Below, in pieces: positions 8,980 to 18,924 of a stretch of DNA of 64,000 nucleotides. The DNA lies in the NCBI GenBank assembly GCA_003712055.1, contig RHLJ01000005.1, positions 1 through 64,000 of the forward strand. Reading direction: 5' to 3'. Source of the DNA: Balneola sp. (GTDB lineage: Bacteria > Bacteroidota > Rhodothermia > Balneolales > Balneolaceae). The translations under genes were made by a program, and so were the position numbers. Position 1 is the stretch's first letter, and each line of letters begins with the position of its first letter. Under the pieces are notes generated by a model. The model did not search any database and was not told the DNA's origin. It was given only the letters and a program-made list of their open reading frames with translations.

Positions 8980-9385
8980 TTAAAAAAAGAGAAGTATTAT
9001 TTAACCCGATAAGATCCTTCGCAAGTATGCTCAGGATGACCTATAGAAAAGGCCAGCCAGGTCTATGCGCAAGAACAATAAAACCCTACGACTACTTTTA
9101 GTCTACGCGTTCTTATCCAAATGCCAGAATTCTCCGCTCATGATACCTTAAGTCCAATAAATCAGGCACATAAAAAATTATTGTTACCGAGTTGGGAGTT
9201 TGATTCAAATTGGTTAGTCTATTGCAGAACAAAAATCAAGAAGAAAGAGTAGCCTTTAAGTTTTAAGCGGATATATGTAGCCTCAGAAACGTGGTTAAGA
9301 AAGGTCCTGAACAAAAAAAAGTAGTTAAGTCAGGAAGTACTCTTCTTTAGGTTAATAGCAATACATAAAAAAATAGGTTTAAGAA
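8980..9385. other. Non-coding stretch between repeats and tail-fibre-like gene 2
   Basis: I see no convincing gene. It holds the end of a GATCCTTCGC...GCTCAGGATGAC intergenic repeat (about 9012-9040), related to those at 39379 and 42450. The remainder is AT-rich and probably contains the promoter of the gene at 9386. Confidence 0.5.
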
Positions 9386-10366
9386 ATGAAGAAAGCTCTA
9401 TTCGGGGTATGCATTGCCCTTTTCGGAATAACTACATCGGTTAATGCTCAAACTCCATTAGATAATTATATAACCAGAGAGCCTGTTACAACTCTGCCAA
9501 ACAGCTACCCCAAAGGAGTTTATTTAATGAATTCCGAAAGTGATAGTGCCTGGAATTGGCCGATGGATGCAGGTACTATTTTAGGGTTGAAAGCAATGGA
9601 TACGAACTCAAGACATATACAGCTATTATCTAACAATCTAGGTACCCAGTTTTGGTTAAGAAGTATTGATCAAGGTAATAACGCATGGACGGGTTGGAGA
9701 AAAATCCTGATGGATGTAGATGGCAACGTAGGTATAGGAACCACTACACCAGCTTCAAAATTAGATGTGGATGGAGGGGATGTGTACATAGGGAGTGAAG
9801 TAGCGGCCAATGGAACAAGAAGGCAGCTAAGAATCTATGGATATGATAATAATGCTCAATTCTATGGAAGGATACACTCAAATTATGATGATGTAAGAAG
9901 AACCTTCGACATCAGTACCAATGATGCCACACAGCAGCTCAAAATTGATGCTTCAGCAAATGAAGATGGAAAAATTACCCTAATGCCAGGAACCAATGTA
10001 GGAGTAGGTATAGGGACTCTAACAATGGGTTCTCATAAGCTAGCGGTAGAAGGTTCGATTGGTGCTCGAGAAGTAGTTGTGGAAGCAACCAGCTGGCCGG
10101 ATTATGTATTCCATCCTGATTACGAACTCCGCTCTCTCTCAGAAATTGAAGCCCACATCAAAGCCAAGGGCCATTTACCCGAAGTACCTTCTGCCCGGCA
10201 AGTAGAAGAAGAAGGCCAGCACTTGGGGGAAATGCAGCAGCTTCTACTTAAAAAGATCGAAGAGTTGACCCTTCATACCATTGAGCAGCAAAAGCTGATA
10301 CAGAAACAACAACAACTCCTTGAAGAACATGCTTCAAAAATCAAGCAACTAGAGAATGAGAATTGA
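9386..10366 (+). CDS. Secreted tail-fibre-like protein 2 with pyocin-knob-like domain
   Basis: The 326-residue protein has a signal peptide ([21 protein letters not shown]). Residues 25-115 ([20 protein letters not shown]... [20 protein letters not shown]) fit the pyocin-knob pattern of fibre-tip domains. [11 protein letters not shown] shaft motif follows, then the shared block [20 protein letters not shown] and a coiled coil rich in Gln/Glu. It stands directly upstream of its paralogue at 10368, probably in one transcript leading into the Rhs gene. Surface display or delivery of the Rhs protein is conjecture. Confidence 0.8.
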   Translation: MKKALFGVCIALFGITTSVNAQTPLDNYITREPVTTLPNSYPKGVYLMNSESDSAWNWPMDAGTILGLKAMDTNSRHIQLLSNNLGTQFWLRSIDQGNNAWTGWRKILMDVDGNVGIGTTTPASKLDVDGGDVYIGSEVAANGTRRQLRIYGYDNNAQFYGRIHSNYDDVRRTFDISTNDATQQLKIDASANEDGKITLMPGTNVGVGIGTLTMGSHKLAVEGSIGAREVVVEATSWPDYVFHPDYELRSLSEIEAHIKAKGHLPEVPSARQVEEEGQHLGEMQQLLLKKIEELTLHTIEQQKLIQKQQQLLEEHASKIKQLENEN

Positions 10367-10367
10367 T

Positions 10368-11579
10368 ATGAAAAATTTAACCCTATGTACACTAATAGTA
10401 TTGGTAACGAGCAGTTTAGCATCAGCTCAGTGGACCACAAACGGAACTAAAATCTATTATGACGGTGGCAAAGTTGGAATAGGTATGACAGACCCCAATG
10501 TTGATTTTCAGGTGAATGGTACGGTAGGAGTTGGGACTCTGAGTTCCAGTTCGAGTGTAGCTGCGGGGCTTTCTATCAGCTACGTTGACGGAGGATCGGG
10601 AACCACAACATTCAGACATAGCAGGTGGGGCGGCAATATTTATTTTATCAGAAATAGCTCATCTGGAGATCGTAACCAAGTTTTCTTCGGGGGGAATCAG
10701 AACCATAGAATGGAAATATATAATGATACTAACGAGGTTAAAGTACAACTGCACTCTAATGGAGCTTCTTTTTTTACTGGAGGCGATGTAGGAATTGGAA
10801 CAGAAAGCCCAACCTCACGATTCCATGTATTCTCGACTTCTTCAGCTCTTGCAGAATTTGTATCTGATGGTAGTCATGCCGTTGTAAAGCAAGAAGCTTA
10901 TTCAGATGCTGCGTGGCAAAGCGGATTTCTTATTCAGCGACGAGCTCGTGGAACAGTAGACATCCCTGAGGCCGTACAATCTGGAGATAATTTGGGTGTT
11001 AATGATTATTGGGGATACGATGGAACTAATTTTATACGTACTGCTCAGCTTCGAGTATTTGCTGATGGAACTACTGATACAGAGATAATTCCTACTTCCT
11101 TTTCCATAAGGCTTCAAAATGACAATGGCGTACTTGGAGAACGTTTTCGAATTGCAAAAGATGGTAATGTAGGAATCGGTACTACTACTCCGGGCAACAA
11201 ACTTGAAGTAAATGGAACAGCCCGCGCCAAAGAAATAATTGTAGAAGCTACGGGCTGGCCGGATTATGTATTTCATCCTGATTACGAGCTACGATCTCTT
11301 TCAGAAATTGAAGCTTATATCAAAGCTAAAGGGCATTTACCCGAAGTACCCTCGGCCAAACAAGTAGAAGAAGAAGGCCAGCACCTGGGAGAAATGCAGC
11401 AGTTGTTACTCAAGAAAATTGAAGAGATGACGCTCCATCTTATTGAACAAAACAAACTGGTTCAGAGGCAGCAAGAGAAGAACGAAAGCCTTGAACAACT
11501 CCTGGTTGAGTTGAAAAGGGAAAACGAGGCGTTGAAACAACGCATGGAAAAACTGGAGCATACCAACAACGAGGACTAA
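10368..11579 (+). CDS. Secreted tail-fibre-like protein 3
   Basis: ATG 10368 follows the stop of the previous gene by 1 bp and opens a signal peptide ([20 protein letters not shown]). An in-frame ATG at 10356 would overlap that gene. The 403-residue protein has repeated [10 protein letters not shown] / [15 protein letters not shown] / [11 protein letters not shown] shaft motifs. The C-terminal block [20 protein letters not shown] and a long coiled coil ([20 protein letters not shown]) match the genes at 1704 and 9386. The Rhs gene starts 47 bp downstream. Confidence 0.8.
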   Translation: MKNLTLCTLIVLVTSSLASAQWTTNGTKIYYDGGKVGIGMTDPNVDFQVNGTVGVGTLSSSSSVAAGLSISYVDGGSGTTTFRHSRWGGNIYFIRNSSSGDRNQVFFGGNQNHRMEIYNDTNEVKVQLHSNGASFFTGGDVGIGTESPTSRFHVFSTSSALAEFVSDGSHAVVKQEAYSDAAWQSGFLIQRRARGTVDIPEAVQSGDNLGVNDYWGYDGTNFIRTAQLRVFADGTTDTEIIPTSFSIRLQNDNGVLGERFRIAKDGNVGIGTTTPGNKLEVNGTARAKEIIVEATGWPDYVFHPDYELRSLSEIEAYIKAKGHLPEVPSAKQVEEEGQHLGEMQQLLLKKIEEMTLHLIEQNKLVQRQQEKNESLEQLLVELKRENEALKQRMEKLEHTNNED

Positions 11580-11626
11580 GGCTACTTCGGTCAACAACCA
11601 TAAAAATTTGTCAAGCGGTTATAATT

Positions 11627-14600
11627 ATGAACACACTATCTAAAACACTTAGCATTATCACTCTTTTTGTAGCTGTTAGTGCACATTCAGTACAAGCCCA
11701 GGGCACGGGGGAGAGCTCCGTAGATTATTCCGATAACCTGAATGTGGCCTTTCCGTCACCAACGGCTTCTTCCTTCCTGAAGGCAGAAGACATTCCCATA
11801 GATATGTACAATGGAACCAGTACGGTTACAATTCCCCTGTACACCTTCAGCAATGGAAAAACCGGGATTCCATTAAATCTGAGCTACTCATCCTCCGGGT
11901 TTAGGGTGCAGGAGCGGGCCAGCAGGATAGGCCTGGGCTGGAACCTTCAAATAGGAGGGGCCATTACACGAGTGATGGTCGGCCTGCCCGATGATAACAC
12001 CGAAGGGACAGGGTATATGGCCAACTCCACGCATCTAAAAAATAACACCATTGATACCTCTCCCAGCAATCATCCCAATTTGACGCTGGCAGAGAAAGAG
12101 TTGATGGATGACATGGTTGACGGGGAATACGATACCCAGCCCGATAAATTCATTCTGTCCACGCCAACGGTAAGCGGTGAATTCTTTTACGTGGATTCCA
12201 ATGAGGGCTTTGTCTTCAAATCCAGGCAGAAAGAGGTAAAGATCGAGTATCATACTTCGGCAGGTAATTCCAATGACATTGACTCCTGGACCATCACCGA
12301 TGCCAGCGGGATCAAATATACCTTTGACATGACGGAAATTGCTAATAATGTAGCTTCATCCATGTCCAATCCTTCCTCGGGCTTCTACAACAGCGCCTGG
12401 TACCTCACAAAAATCGAGCACCCTCAAACCGATAATGACCTTATCATTGAATATGACACCACCAAGTATTCAAGTGATGAGACCTCCTATAATGAATCCA
12501 TCATCATCTACACTTCATCGGGATTTTGTAGTACCCTGGACAATAATGTGAATACCACTACCTCTTATACCTACCGGGAGACTCCACTACCCAAAAAACT
12601 GAAATACGCCAATGACCCGAACAGCTATGTGGAATTCATTTGGGCCACCAGGCAGGATATTACCAGCGAGCGAAGGCTCAGCGAAATAAAAGTAGTCCGC
12701 AATTCCAACCTTCTAAAGAAATTCGCATTAACCCACAGCTATTTTACCAATGGTTCAACCCATAAACGGCTTAAGCTGGATGAAGTACAGGAATACGATG
12801 TAAACGAAACGAACACGCTCCCTCCATACACATTTACTTATCAGCATGGAGCCATTCCTGATTATGGTTCCAAATCCATGGACTACTGGGGTTATTATAA
12901 TGGAGCAACACAAAATACCACCTATATCCCCACCACCAGCTATAATGGCTCGGTTATTTTTAACGGGGCCTATCGGGAACCGGACGCCGTCTATTCCAAA
13001 ACCGGATTACTCACCAAGGTGGACTATCCCAGCGGCGGCTCGGCCAGCATCCAGTATGAAGCCAATAGCTACAGTTATGTAGCCAATACCCTGATCGATA
13101 CCACCAAAACAGCCGGAGGAGTGAGGGTGTCATCCGTTACCTGGTTCGATGGTATTTCCACCGATAATAATGTGGTAAAAACCTACGAGTACACCATGAC
13201 GGGTGGCTCGGGCTATTCGAGTGGGAACCTGAACCAGGAACCTACTTATCTGGAATCGGGAAACTATCATATATTTTATGATAGCTCCATTCCCATCAAT
13301 GTGAACTGCGACTATGTGCAGGTAAAATCTTCGGCCGCTTACCAGATGACCAACCACACCTGGAACCACTTGGGCTACCAGGCAGTAACGGAATTCAATG
13401 CGTCCACCAACGAATTTGGGGAAACGATCTATCACTTCGAGAAGCAGCCCTTCCTGGACAAAGGAAACATGATCAAAACAGAGTCGCTGGATGATACCAA
13501 TGCAAAAATGGCCCAGTCTGAAAACGACTACTTTTACCAAACACAAAGCACCTGGGTACAGGGAGCAACCCCTAATCGGGTGATCAATGTACATGGTTGC
13601 GGAGGCTGTTTAAATCCTCAGCGCGATACCATCTACACCTTTGGCGGCTACAGTATTTTCGAACAACTCTCTTACCTGGATGTAAGCAAAGAGCAGATCT
13701 ACAACGGTACCGCCAATGCGATAACCAAAATCACCGATTACGACTATAACACCACCAGCATGCTGCTTACCAGCAAAACAGATAGCGTGGCTGGAGAAAG
13801 CACCTCCAGGTTGACCACCTATGCCTACTACTCCGATGGAAGTAAAAACATTTTTGATTACCCGAGCTCTGTGAGTGTGAAAGAAGGAGGTACTACCCTT
13901 AGTTCTATTAGTTACACGTGGGGTACCTTTAACGGAAATGTGCAGGTTGACGAGCAGAAAGTTTGGAATAGCGGAGCCAGCCACATGGTATATGATGCCC
14001 TTTCGTATGACAGCCAGGGTAATGTGCTCCAGGCCACCAACGCCCTGGGTGATACCACCCACTTCTACTACGGCAGTGCGACCAATCCCTATTCGCAAGA
14101 CGGCCTGTACGGGGTGAATGGGGTATATCTAACCGGGATCCGGAAAGTCATGGATAGTTCCGGATGTACCGGTAATGACTTATGCAGCGAAGCCGAATAC
14201 GACAGTCTTGGTATGATCACCAAAGTGATTGCTCAGGACGAGAAAGAGCAGACCTTTACCTACGACGACTTCAACCGTTTAACCGGGGTATATAATGACG
14301 CCGGGCAGCAGGTGAGCGCCCATAGCTACACCTACACCGGAACTAATTTCTCACCCACCAACCCCAATTGGGTAGAAACGACTGGTTACACCGGCAGCGA
14401 TTCTCGTGTATCCCGCCAGTATGTGGATGGCATGGGAAGATCGGTGCAGACTGTATCCGCCGCGGGTAGCGAAGTGATTATAGCCGCAGAAAGTTTTAAC
14501 GACCGCGGACTACCCTGGAAAAGCTATAAACCCTTCTCCCGCTCAGGTACGGGTATGAGCTTTGAAACCGTTACTGATTCGGCAGCCAAAGCCAAACATG

Positions 14601-17600
14601 CCAACCAGGATGCCTTCACCATTACTGAATATGAAGACAGTCCGATGAAGAGGCCGGTAAAGGCCATTCCCTTAGGAGGCGAAACTACCTACGGTTCCGT
14701 CACCACTTCCCATAGTATAGAAGCCATTAGTGGCACCTGGTACTCGGTCACCACCACCACCGACCAGGTAGGCAATATCACCAAAACTTATACCGATGGC
14801 TGGGGCCGGACCAAACGTACCGTATCCGATTCTTCGGGCATTAATGCCATCACCGACTTTGTGTACAACTCCCTGGATCAGCTTACCGAGGTACGTCCGC
14901 CCAATTATCACCATCCGCCCTCAGGCACGGTAGCCGGCGACTGGGTGATTAGCTATAGCTATGACAATGTGGGCAACCTGACCAGCAAAACCAGTAATGA
15001 TTTTGGCACGGTGAATTATGCCTACGACAAAGCCTACCGGCTACGCTTCAGCCAGGATGCCAACCAGGCCGCGGATGGAGAGGTGGCCTATACCCGCTAT
15101 GACGAGCTAGGTAGAGTGGTACAAACCGGGATTGCCGATTACTCAGGAAGCTTCTCCGCCTTAGACCCGGATAATACCTACAGTTTTGAAAGCACGGAAG
15201 ACTACCAAAAAGGAGCCTTTGCCTACGATACCAAGCCTTCTACTTCTTCCTACCCATGGAGTGAATTCCCTACCGAAATCACCAACTTTAGTATGAACGC
15301 CACCCGTGCGCAGGGACAGCTCGTGGCCGACATGTATCGCTTTATGCCCGAACCTCTGGAAGCCAATGTAGACACCAGCGGGCTGGGGATTTCCGGAGCC
15401 GAAACCTATCGCGCCATTGATACCCTTACGGTTAGTAACACCGATGCCCTATCGGGCAGTGATGTACTGTTTGAAGCAGGACGTATGGTGCTGATCCAGG
15501 CAGACTTTACCGCTTTCGATGGATCAGAGGTGGTGATAGGGATTGATGAGAGCCTGGCTGGAACCGATTCGGTAGGGGTGAACGCCCAAACCGGGGCCAA
15601 CCAGTGGCAGCTACAGCTCTACAGCTACGACAGCGAAGGAAGGCTGGCAGAGAAACAGATACTCACCGGGAGCCGCAGGGATTGGGATGCGACCATTAGC
15701 TATGAATACAACCGCCTGGGAGAGCTAACCCGTCGTGAAATAGAAATTGGAGAAGATGTCATCTATCACCATTACGACTATGACGAGTTGGGAAGATTAG
15801 CCAGTGTTACCCTGACCGCAGATGGAGTAGCCGATACTGAAATGGCTGAGATTACCTACAGCTATGAAGCAGACGGGAATATTGAAGAGAAACAGTACAA
15901 AGGGGGAACCACCTTTGATTACCAGTACGACATTCAAAGCAGGCTCACCCAAATCAATGACCCTGAGGTAAGTAGTCATGCGTTCTCGGCAGCCTACACC
16001 TATTTTGATAATGGAAACATTAACGAGGCTGAGTTTTACAATCCCCTAACCAGTTTAGGCTCCGATCATTACCGCTATAAATACACGCATACCTACGACA
16101 AGCTGAACCGCCTGACCTCGGCAATCTATAGTAATTATGCCAGCTCTTCCTGGGCAAGCACCGATGCCTTTAAGGTATATTCGCTGGAGTATGATGATCA
16201 GGGGAATATCACCAAACTGGGTCGTTATGATGAAACAAGTACCCAGGTCGATCTGCTGCTCTACAGTTATGGGGGAAATAACCGTCTGAGTTCCGTAATG
16301 GACCTCATGAGCACGACCAGCGAAACCTGGGATGCGGAAGACGCTACCTATGGCTACGATTCCAATGGGAATATGACCAGTCAGACCGGGAAATTCGACA
16401 ACCTGATTTACAACGAGTTTAATCTACCTATTCAGATTGAAACCAATACAGGTAGTACCCTAAAAGCCAATTATAATGGGGAAGGAAACCGGGTATTCAA
16501 AGAATTTTCCGCAGGAACCTGGACCTATTACATCCGGGACGGAGGAGAAACCCTGGCTACCATTGATCAGGATGGAGATTTAAACCTCAATCTTATTGGA
16601 ATGGGCACCGAAGGGCAATTACTAGGGGGCGTACTCGATCCGGTGATTGACCTGACCAATACTGTATCTAGCGAATCGGAACCTAACGGTAGTCAGGCTT
16701 CGGCAGACGGCCCCATTGGATTATCTGTGTATGCCAGTATTTCTGGTTCTGATTCAGATTGGTATTACTTTGAAGTATTGCGAAGCGGTACGGTAACTAT
16801 AACCAAAGCTCGAACAACAGCCGAATACGAATCCACAGAATATGATTTAGATTGGGAAGTAGTTAAAAATAGCAGCACTGTTGCAACAGGTACCGGCTCA
16901 GGAAGCTTCAGCGTAACCCCAGGGACTTATTATATTAAAATAAACTACCTACAAGGAGTAGCCGACTACTATGACCTCGAACTTTCTGCACAAAGCTCAG
17001 CCGAATATGCCACCCGCTACTTCCTAAAAGATCACTTAGGAAGTACCCGGGCTATTGTGGATGAAATTGGTACACACCTGGATAGTTATGATTATTATCC
17101 GTTTGGCTTAGAGATGCCAGGAAGGAGTAGCAATAGTGCGAATCCAAATGATAATTACAAATACATTGGGGAGGAACTGGATGATGAGGCAGGATTGGAT
17201 TTGATGCATCTGAATGCAAGAACCATGGATCCAGTACTAGGGGGGCGATTTTTGCAAATTGATCCATATGCAAGAGAGTTTCCAAACCTTTCTCCGTATA
17301 GTTACTCTTATAATAACCCAATTCTTTACAGTGATCCCACTGGAGAATATCCTGATTGTAGTACGAAACAGGAATGTTTAGATACTTATGTTCCTGGAAC
17401 AATTATTGATAATACTATGGGGTTATTTGAGATTGCGGAAGATGGAAGTATTATTACTCATGAGTTATATGATTATGAGGTAACAACCACAGTTTATTAT
17501 GCAAGGCCAAATCATTATGGAACAGTACGAGCTTCTGGCCCTGCTTTATTAGGAACTGCTTGTGCTGATACCTGTGTACCTGGTCCAGCCGATGTAGTAG

Positions 17601-17926
17601 CTACCGGTGTATTTTTAGGATTAGTTGCTGACGCTACCTACAACGCAATTACTTTTGATGCACAAGAGACTTTTTCTATTACCATTCATTCGTATCAGCC
17701 CCCTCCACAAGTATTACCTGGTTTCCCAGGAGCAAGAGACGTAGGACGGAGAGCAGGTAGAAAAAGATGGATTGATACAAATGGAGATATACTGGAATGG
17801 GATTCTCGGCATGGAGAAGTTGAGGTATATGATAAGACTGGTAAAAAGCATAAAGGGGCTTATGATCCAAACACAGGAGAGCAGAAAAAACCACCTAAAA
17901 AAGGGCGCACAACAAAAAAACAATAA
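11627..17926 (+). CDS. Rhs/YD-repeat protein with C-terminal colicin-E3-like rRNase tip
   Basis: The 2099-residue protein has a Sec signal peptide (1-25, cleaved near VQAQ) and an N-terminal Bacteroidota-type Rhs region (TVTIPLYTFSNGKTGIPLNL, SRIGLGWNLQIGGAITRVM). Many YD repeats follow (for example YSYDNVGNLTSK, YGYDSNGNMTSQ). A probable PPC-like beta-domain is inserted at about 1683-1788. The Rhs core end (YFLKDHLGSTRAIVDE, GRFLQIDP, SPYSYSYNNPILYSDPTGEY) reaches about 1907. The last 61 residues match the colicin E3 ribonuclease domain: RKRWIDTNGDILEWDSRHGE. Asp2059, His2062 and Glu2066 correspond to E3 catalytic D510, H513 and E517, with a basic tail containing Arg2094. It should cut 16S rRNA in the target cell. 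The core is GC-richer than the tip, as expected for an exchangeable tip. Confidence 0.93.
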   Translation: MNTLSKTLSIITLFVAVSAHSVQAQGTGESSVDYSDNLNVAFPSPTASSFLKAEDIPIDMYNGTSTVTIPLYTFSNGKTGIPLNLSYSSSGFRVQERASRIGLGWNLQIGGAITRVMVGLPDDNTEGTGYMANSTHLKNNTIDTSPSNHPNLTLAEKELMDDMVDGEYDTQPDKFILSTPTVSGEFFYVDSNEGFVFKSRQKEVKIEYHTSAGNSNDIDSWTITDASGIKYTFDMTEIANNVASSMSNPSSGFYNSAWYLTKIEHPQTDNDLIIEYDTTKYSSDETSYNESIIIYTSSGFCSTLDNNVNTTTSYTYRETPLPKKLKYANDPNSYVEFIWATRQDITSERRLSEIKVVRNSNLLKKFALTHSYFTNGSTHKRLKLDEVQEYDVNETNTLPPYTFTYQHGAIPDYGSKSMDYWGYYNGATQNTTYIPTTSYNGSVIFNGAYREPDAVYSKTGLLTKVDYPSGGSASIQYEANSYSYVANTLIDTTKTAGGVRVSSVTWFDGISTDNNVVKTYEYTMTGGSGYSSGNLNQEPTYLESGNYHIFYDSSIPINVNCDYVQVKSSAAYQMTNHTWNHLGYQAVTEFNASTNEFGETIYHFEKQPFLDKGNMIKTESLDDTNAKMAQSENDYFYQTQSTWVQGATPNRVINVHGCGGCLNPQRDTIYTFGGYSIFEQLSYLDVSKEQIYNGTANAITKITDYDYNTTSMLLTSKTDSVAGESTSRLTTYAYYSDGSKNIFDYPSSVSVKEGGTTLSSISYTWGTFNGNVQVDEQKVWNSGASHMVYDALSYDSQGNVLQATNALGDTTHFYYGSATNPYSQDGLYGVNGVYLTGIRKVMDSSGCTGNDLCSEAEYDSLGMITKVIAQDEKEQTFTYDDFNRLTGVYNDAGQQVSAHSYTYTGTNFSPTNPNWVETTGYTGSDSRVSRQYVDGMGRSVQTVSAAGSEVIIAAESFNDRGLPWKSYKPFSRSGTGMSFETVTDSAAKAKHANQDAFTITEYEDSPMKRPVKAIPLGGETTYGSVTTSHSIEAISGTWYSVTTTTDQVGNITKTYTDGWGRTKRTVSDSSGINAITDFVYNSLDQLTEVRPPNYHHPPSGTVAGDWVISYSYDNVGNLTSKTSNDFGTVNYAYDKAYRLRFSQDANQAADGEVAYTRYDELGRVVQTGIADYSGSFSALDPDNTYSFESTEDYQKGAFAYDTKPSTSSYPWSEFPTEITNFSMNATRAQGQLVADMYRFMPEPLEANVDTSGLGISGAETYRAIDTLTVSNTDALSGSDVLFEAGRMVLIQADFTAFDGSEVVIGIDESLAGTDSVGVNAQTGANQWQLQLYSYDSEGRLAEKQILTGSRRDWDATISYEYNRLGELTRREIEIGEDVIYHHYDYDELGRLASVTLTADGVADTEMAEITYSYEADGNIEEKQYKGGTTFDYQYDIQSRLTQINDPEVSSHAFSAAYTYFDNGNINEAEFYNPLTSLGSDHYRYKYTHTYDKLNRLTSAIYSNYASSSWASTDAFKVYSLEYDDQGNITKLGRYDETSTQVDLLLYSYGGNNRLSSVMDLMSTTSETWDAEDATYGYDSNGNMTSQTGKFDNLIYNEFNLPIQIETNTGSTLKANYNGEGNRVFKEFSAGTWTYYIRDGGETLATIDQDGDLNLNLIGMGTEGQLLGGVLDPVIDLTNTVSSESEPNGSQASADGPIGLSVYASISGSDSDWYYFEVLRSGTVTITKARTTAEYESTEYDLDWEVVKNSSTVATGTGSGSFSVTPGTYYIKINYLQGVADYYDLELSAQSSAEYATRYFLKDHLGSTRAIVDEIGTHLDSYDYYPFGLEMPGRSSNSANPNDNYKYIGEELDDEAGLDLMHLNARTMDPVLGGRFLQIDPYAREFPNLSPYSYSYNNPILYSDPTGEYPDCSTKQECLDTYVPGTIIDNTMGLFEIAEDGSIITHELYDYEVTTTVYYARPNHYGTVRASGPALLGTACADTCVPGPADVVATGVFLGLVADATYNAITFDAQETFSITIHSYQPPPQVLPGFPGARDVGRRAGRKRWIDTNGDILEWDSRHGEVEVYDKTGKKHKGAYDPNTGEQKKPPKKGRTTKKQ

Positions 17927-17941
17927 ATAGGGATCACTATA

Positions 17942-18232
17942 ATGAAAGAAGTATTAAAACATGACGTCCCAATCATTCGAATGCTAGAAGCTTACGAAGG
18001 TGTTGGTAAAGATTTAGTATACAAGGAAGAACTCAAAGATATTAAAGAAGATGAATTAGTAGATTTATTTGGATATCAAGAAAACGATCCCCTGTTTTAT
18101 GATCTTTATGAGGTAAACAGTAGTAATTATGTTTTTTTCCAAAAGAAGGTTACTAGAAAGATAGAACTAGACAAATATTTATATGTGATAGCCTGTTATC
18201 AGGCCCCCAACCTAGGGCAAGCATGTGCTTAA
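17942..18232 (+). CDS. Probable immunity protein for the E3-like Rhs tip
   Basis: The 96-residue acidic cytoplasmic protein starts 15 bp after the Rhs stop. The segment LFGYQENDPLFYDLYEVNSS has a DPxxYDxY pattern that I associate with immunity proteins found beside E3-like Rhs tips, though I cannot confirm the family. The last residues (APNLGQACA) are encoded by a CCTAGGGCAAGC repeat unit, so its C-terminus may have been altered by repeat insertion. It should bind and block the tip before export. Confidence 0.7.
   Translation: MKEVLKHDVPIIRMLEAYEGVGKDLVYKEELKDIKEDELVDLFGYQENDPLFYDLYEVNSSNYVFFQKKVTRKIELDKYLYVIACYQAPNLGQACA
18210..18230. repeat. REP-variant unit (CCTAG + AAGC/GCTT hairpin)
   Basis: AACCTAGG is followed by GCAAGC-ATGT-GCTT. 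Similar units lie at 19771-19792, 21607-21624 and 117-133, each just after a toxin/immunity pair. The AACCTAG lead is shared with the longer REP elements. Confidence 0.5.
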
Positions 18233-18238
18233 AGAACT

Positions 18239-18269
18239 GGCTCAATCGTTCTCGCTTGGGCCTTTTTTT
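18239..18269. terminator. Terminator between immunity gene and convergent XRE gene
   Basis: GGCTCAA (18239-18245) pairs with TTGGGCC (18256-18262, one G-U wobble) and is followed by seven T. It would end the Rhs-immunity transcript. Confidence 0.65.
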
Positions 18270-18271
18270 GT

Positions 18272-18631
18272 TTAAGAGAGTTGCTGTTTAAGGTTGGCTT
18301 TTAGCAGGAAAGCGGAAAGCAGATCGATAACTGTTTGTTTTTGGTCTTCGGGAAGCTGTTGGGTTTTGCTGAACAGGGAAAGGAGTTCGGTATCGGTGAT
18401 GCGGGCCAGGGCTTGTTCGTGGGGTTGCCCATGAACGAGCTCATCTAAGGATATATCTAAAGCGTTGGCCATCTTATTGGCAATCTCCAACGAGGGTACC
18501 GATTTGTTGCGTTCGTATTTGCTCAGATTGGTCACATGCACCCCGATCTGGGTGGCGAATGTGTCCTGTGAAAACCCTTTCTCGGTGCGTACTTGCTTTA
18601 AATTTGCTCCAAAATTCTCCATATCGAACAT
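18272..18631 (-). CDS. XRE-family repressor A of the mobile cassette
   Basis: The 119-residue protein has an N-terminal HTH_3 domain (ENFGANLKQVRTEKGFSQDT, SKYERNKSVPSLEIANKMAN) and a C-terminal helical tail (QQLPEDQKQTVIDLLSAFLL). The tail resembles the tails of the three other XRE proteins at 21675, 23050 and 29215. It is transcribed away from a truncated ATPase start at 18789, the same divergent layout as the intact cassette at 23050/23521. It probably represses the divergent promoter. Met4 (18622) is an alternative start. Confidence 0.85.
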   Translation of the reverse strand: MFDMENFGANLKQVRTEKGFSQDTFATQIGVHVTNLSKYERNKSVPSLEIANKMANALDISLDELVHGQPHEQALARITDTELLSLFSKTQQLPEDQKQTVIDLLSAFLLKANLKQQLS

Positions 18632-18788
18632 GCTGTTTATGATGCTGTATTTACTGAAAACACTGTGTTAAGATAGATTTTGCCCATCGAAAAAGCTAAC
18701 AAGGGTACAAAACCAATGTAAATACGCTTGGATGATATAGGCAAAAAGACTAAGTTCACAAGCGAATACGCTAAGTAACTTTTTTTGT

Positions 18789-18923
18789 ATGTCTAGTCTG
18801 CTCAATACCCAAAACCCCGAAGCCCCGGTCTTCCAAACTGAAGCACTCACCATTACTGTACTCGGTGGGGTGAAGCTGGGCGGGCTGGACAAGCTGAGGG
18901 TAACGTTGAAGATCGAGAAAGAA
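18789..18923 (+). pseudogene. N-terminal relic of the cassette P-loop ATPase
   Basis: ATG 18789 opens a 45-codon stretch (NTQNPEAPVFQTEALTITVL, GGVKLGGLDKLRVTLKIEKE) that matches residues 1-49 of the ATPase at 23521. At IEKE the similarity ends abruptly and the sequence enters a toxin-tip frame one base over, and the ATPase frame stops at about 18965. Even the ACTTTTTTTGTATG start context is shared with the intact copies. It is a cassette remnant left after deletion or recombination next to a tip. Confidence 0.85.
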
Positions 18924-18924
18924 G

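Noticed and set aside
1704-11579. Prophage suggested by three tail-fibre-like proteins
   Set aside because: All three have Sec signal peptides and no capsid, terminase, tail-sheath, lysis or integrase genes of phage type are nearby, so they are treated as secreted fibre-like proteins.
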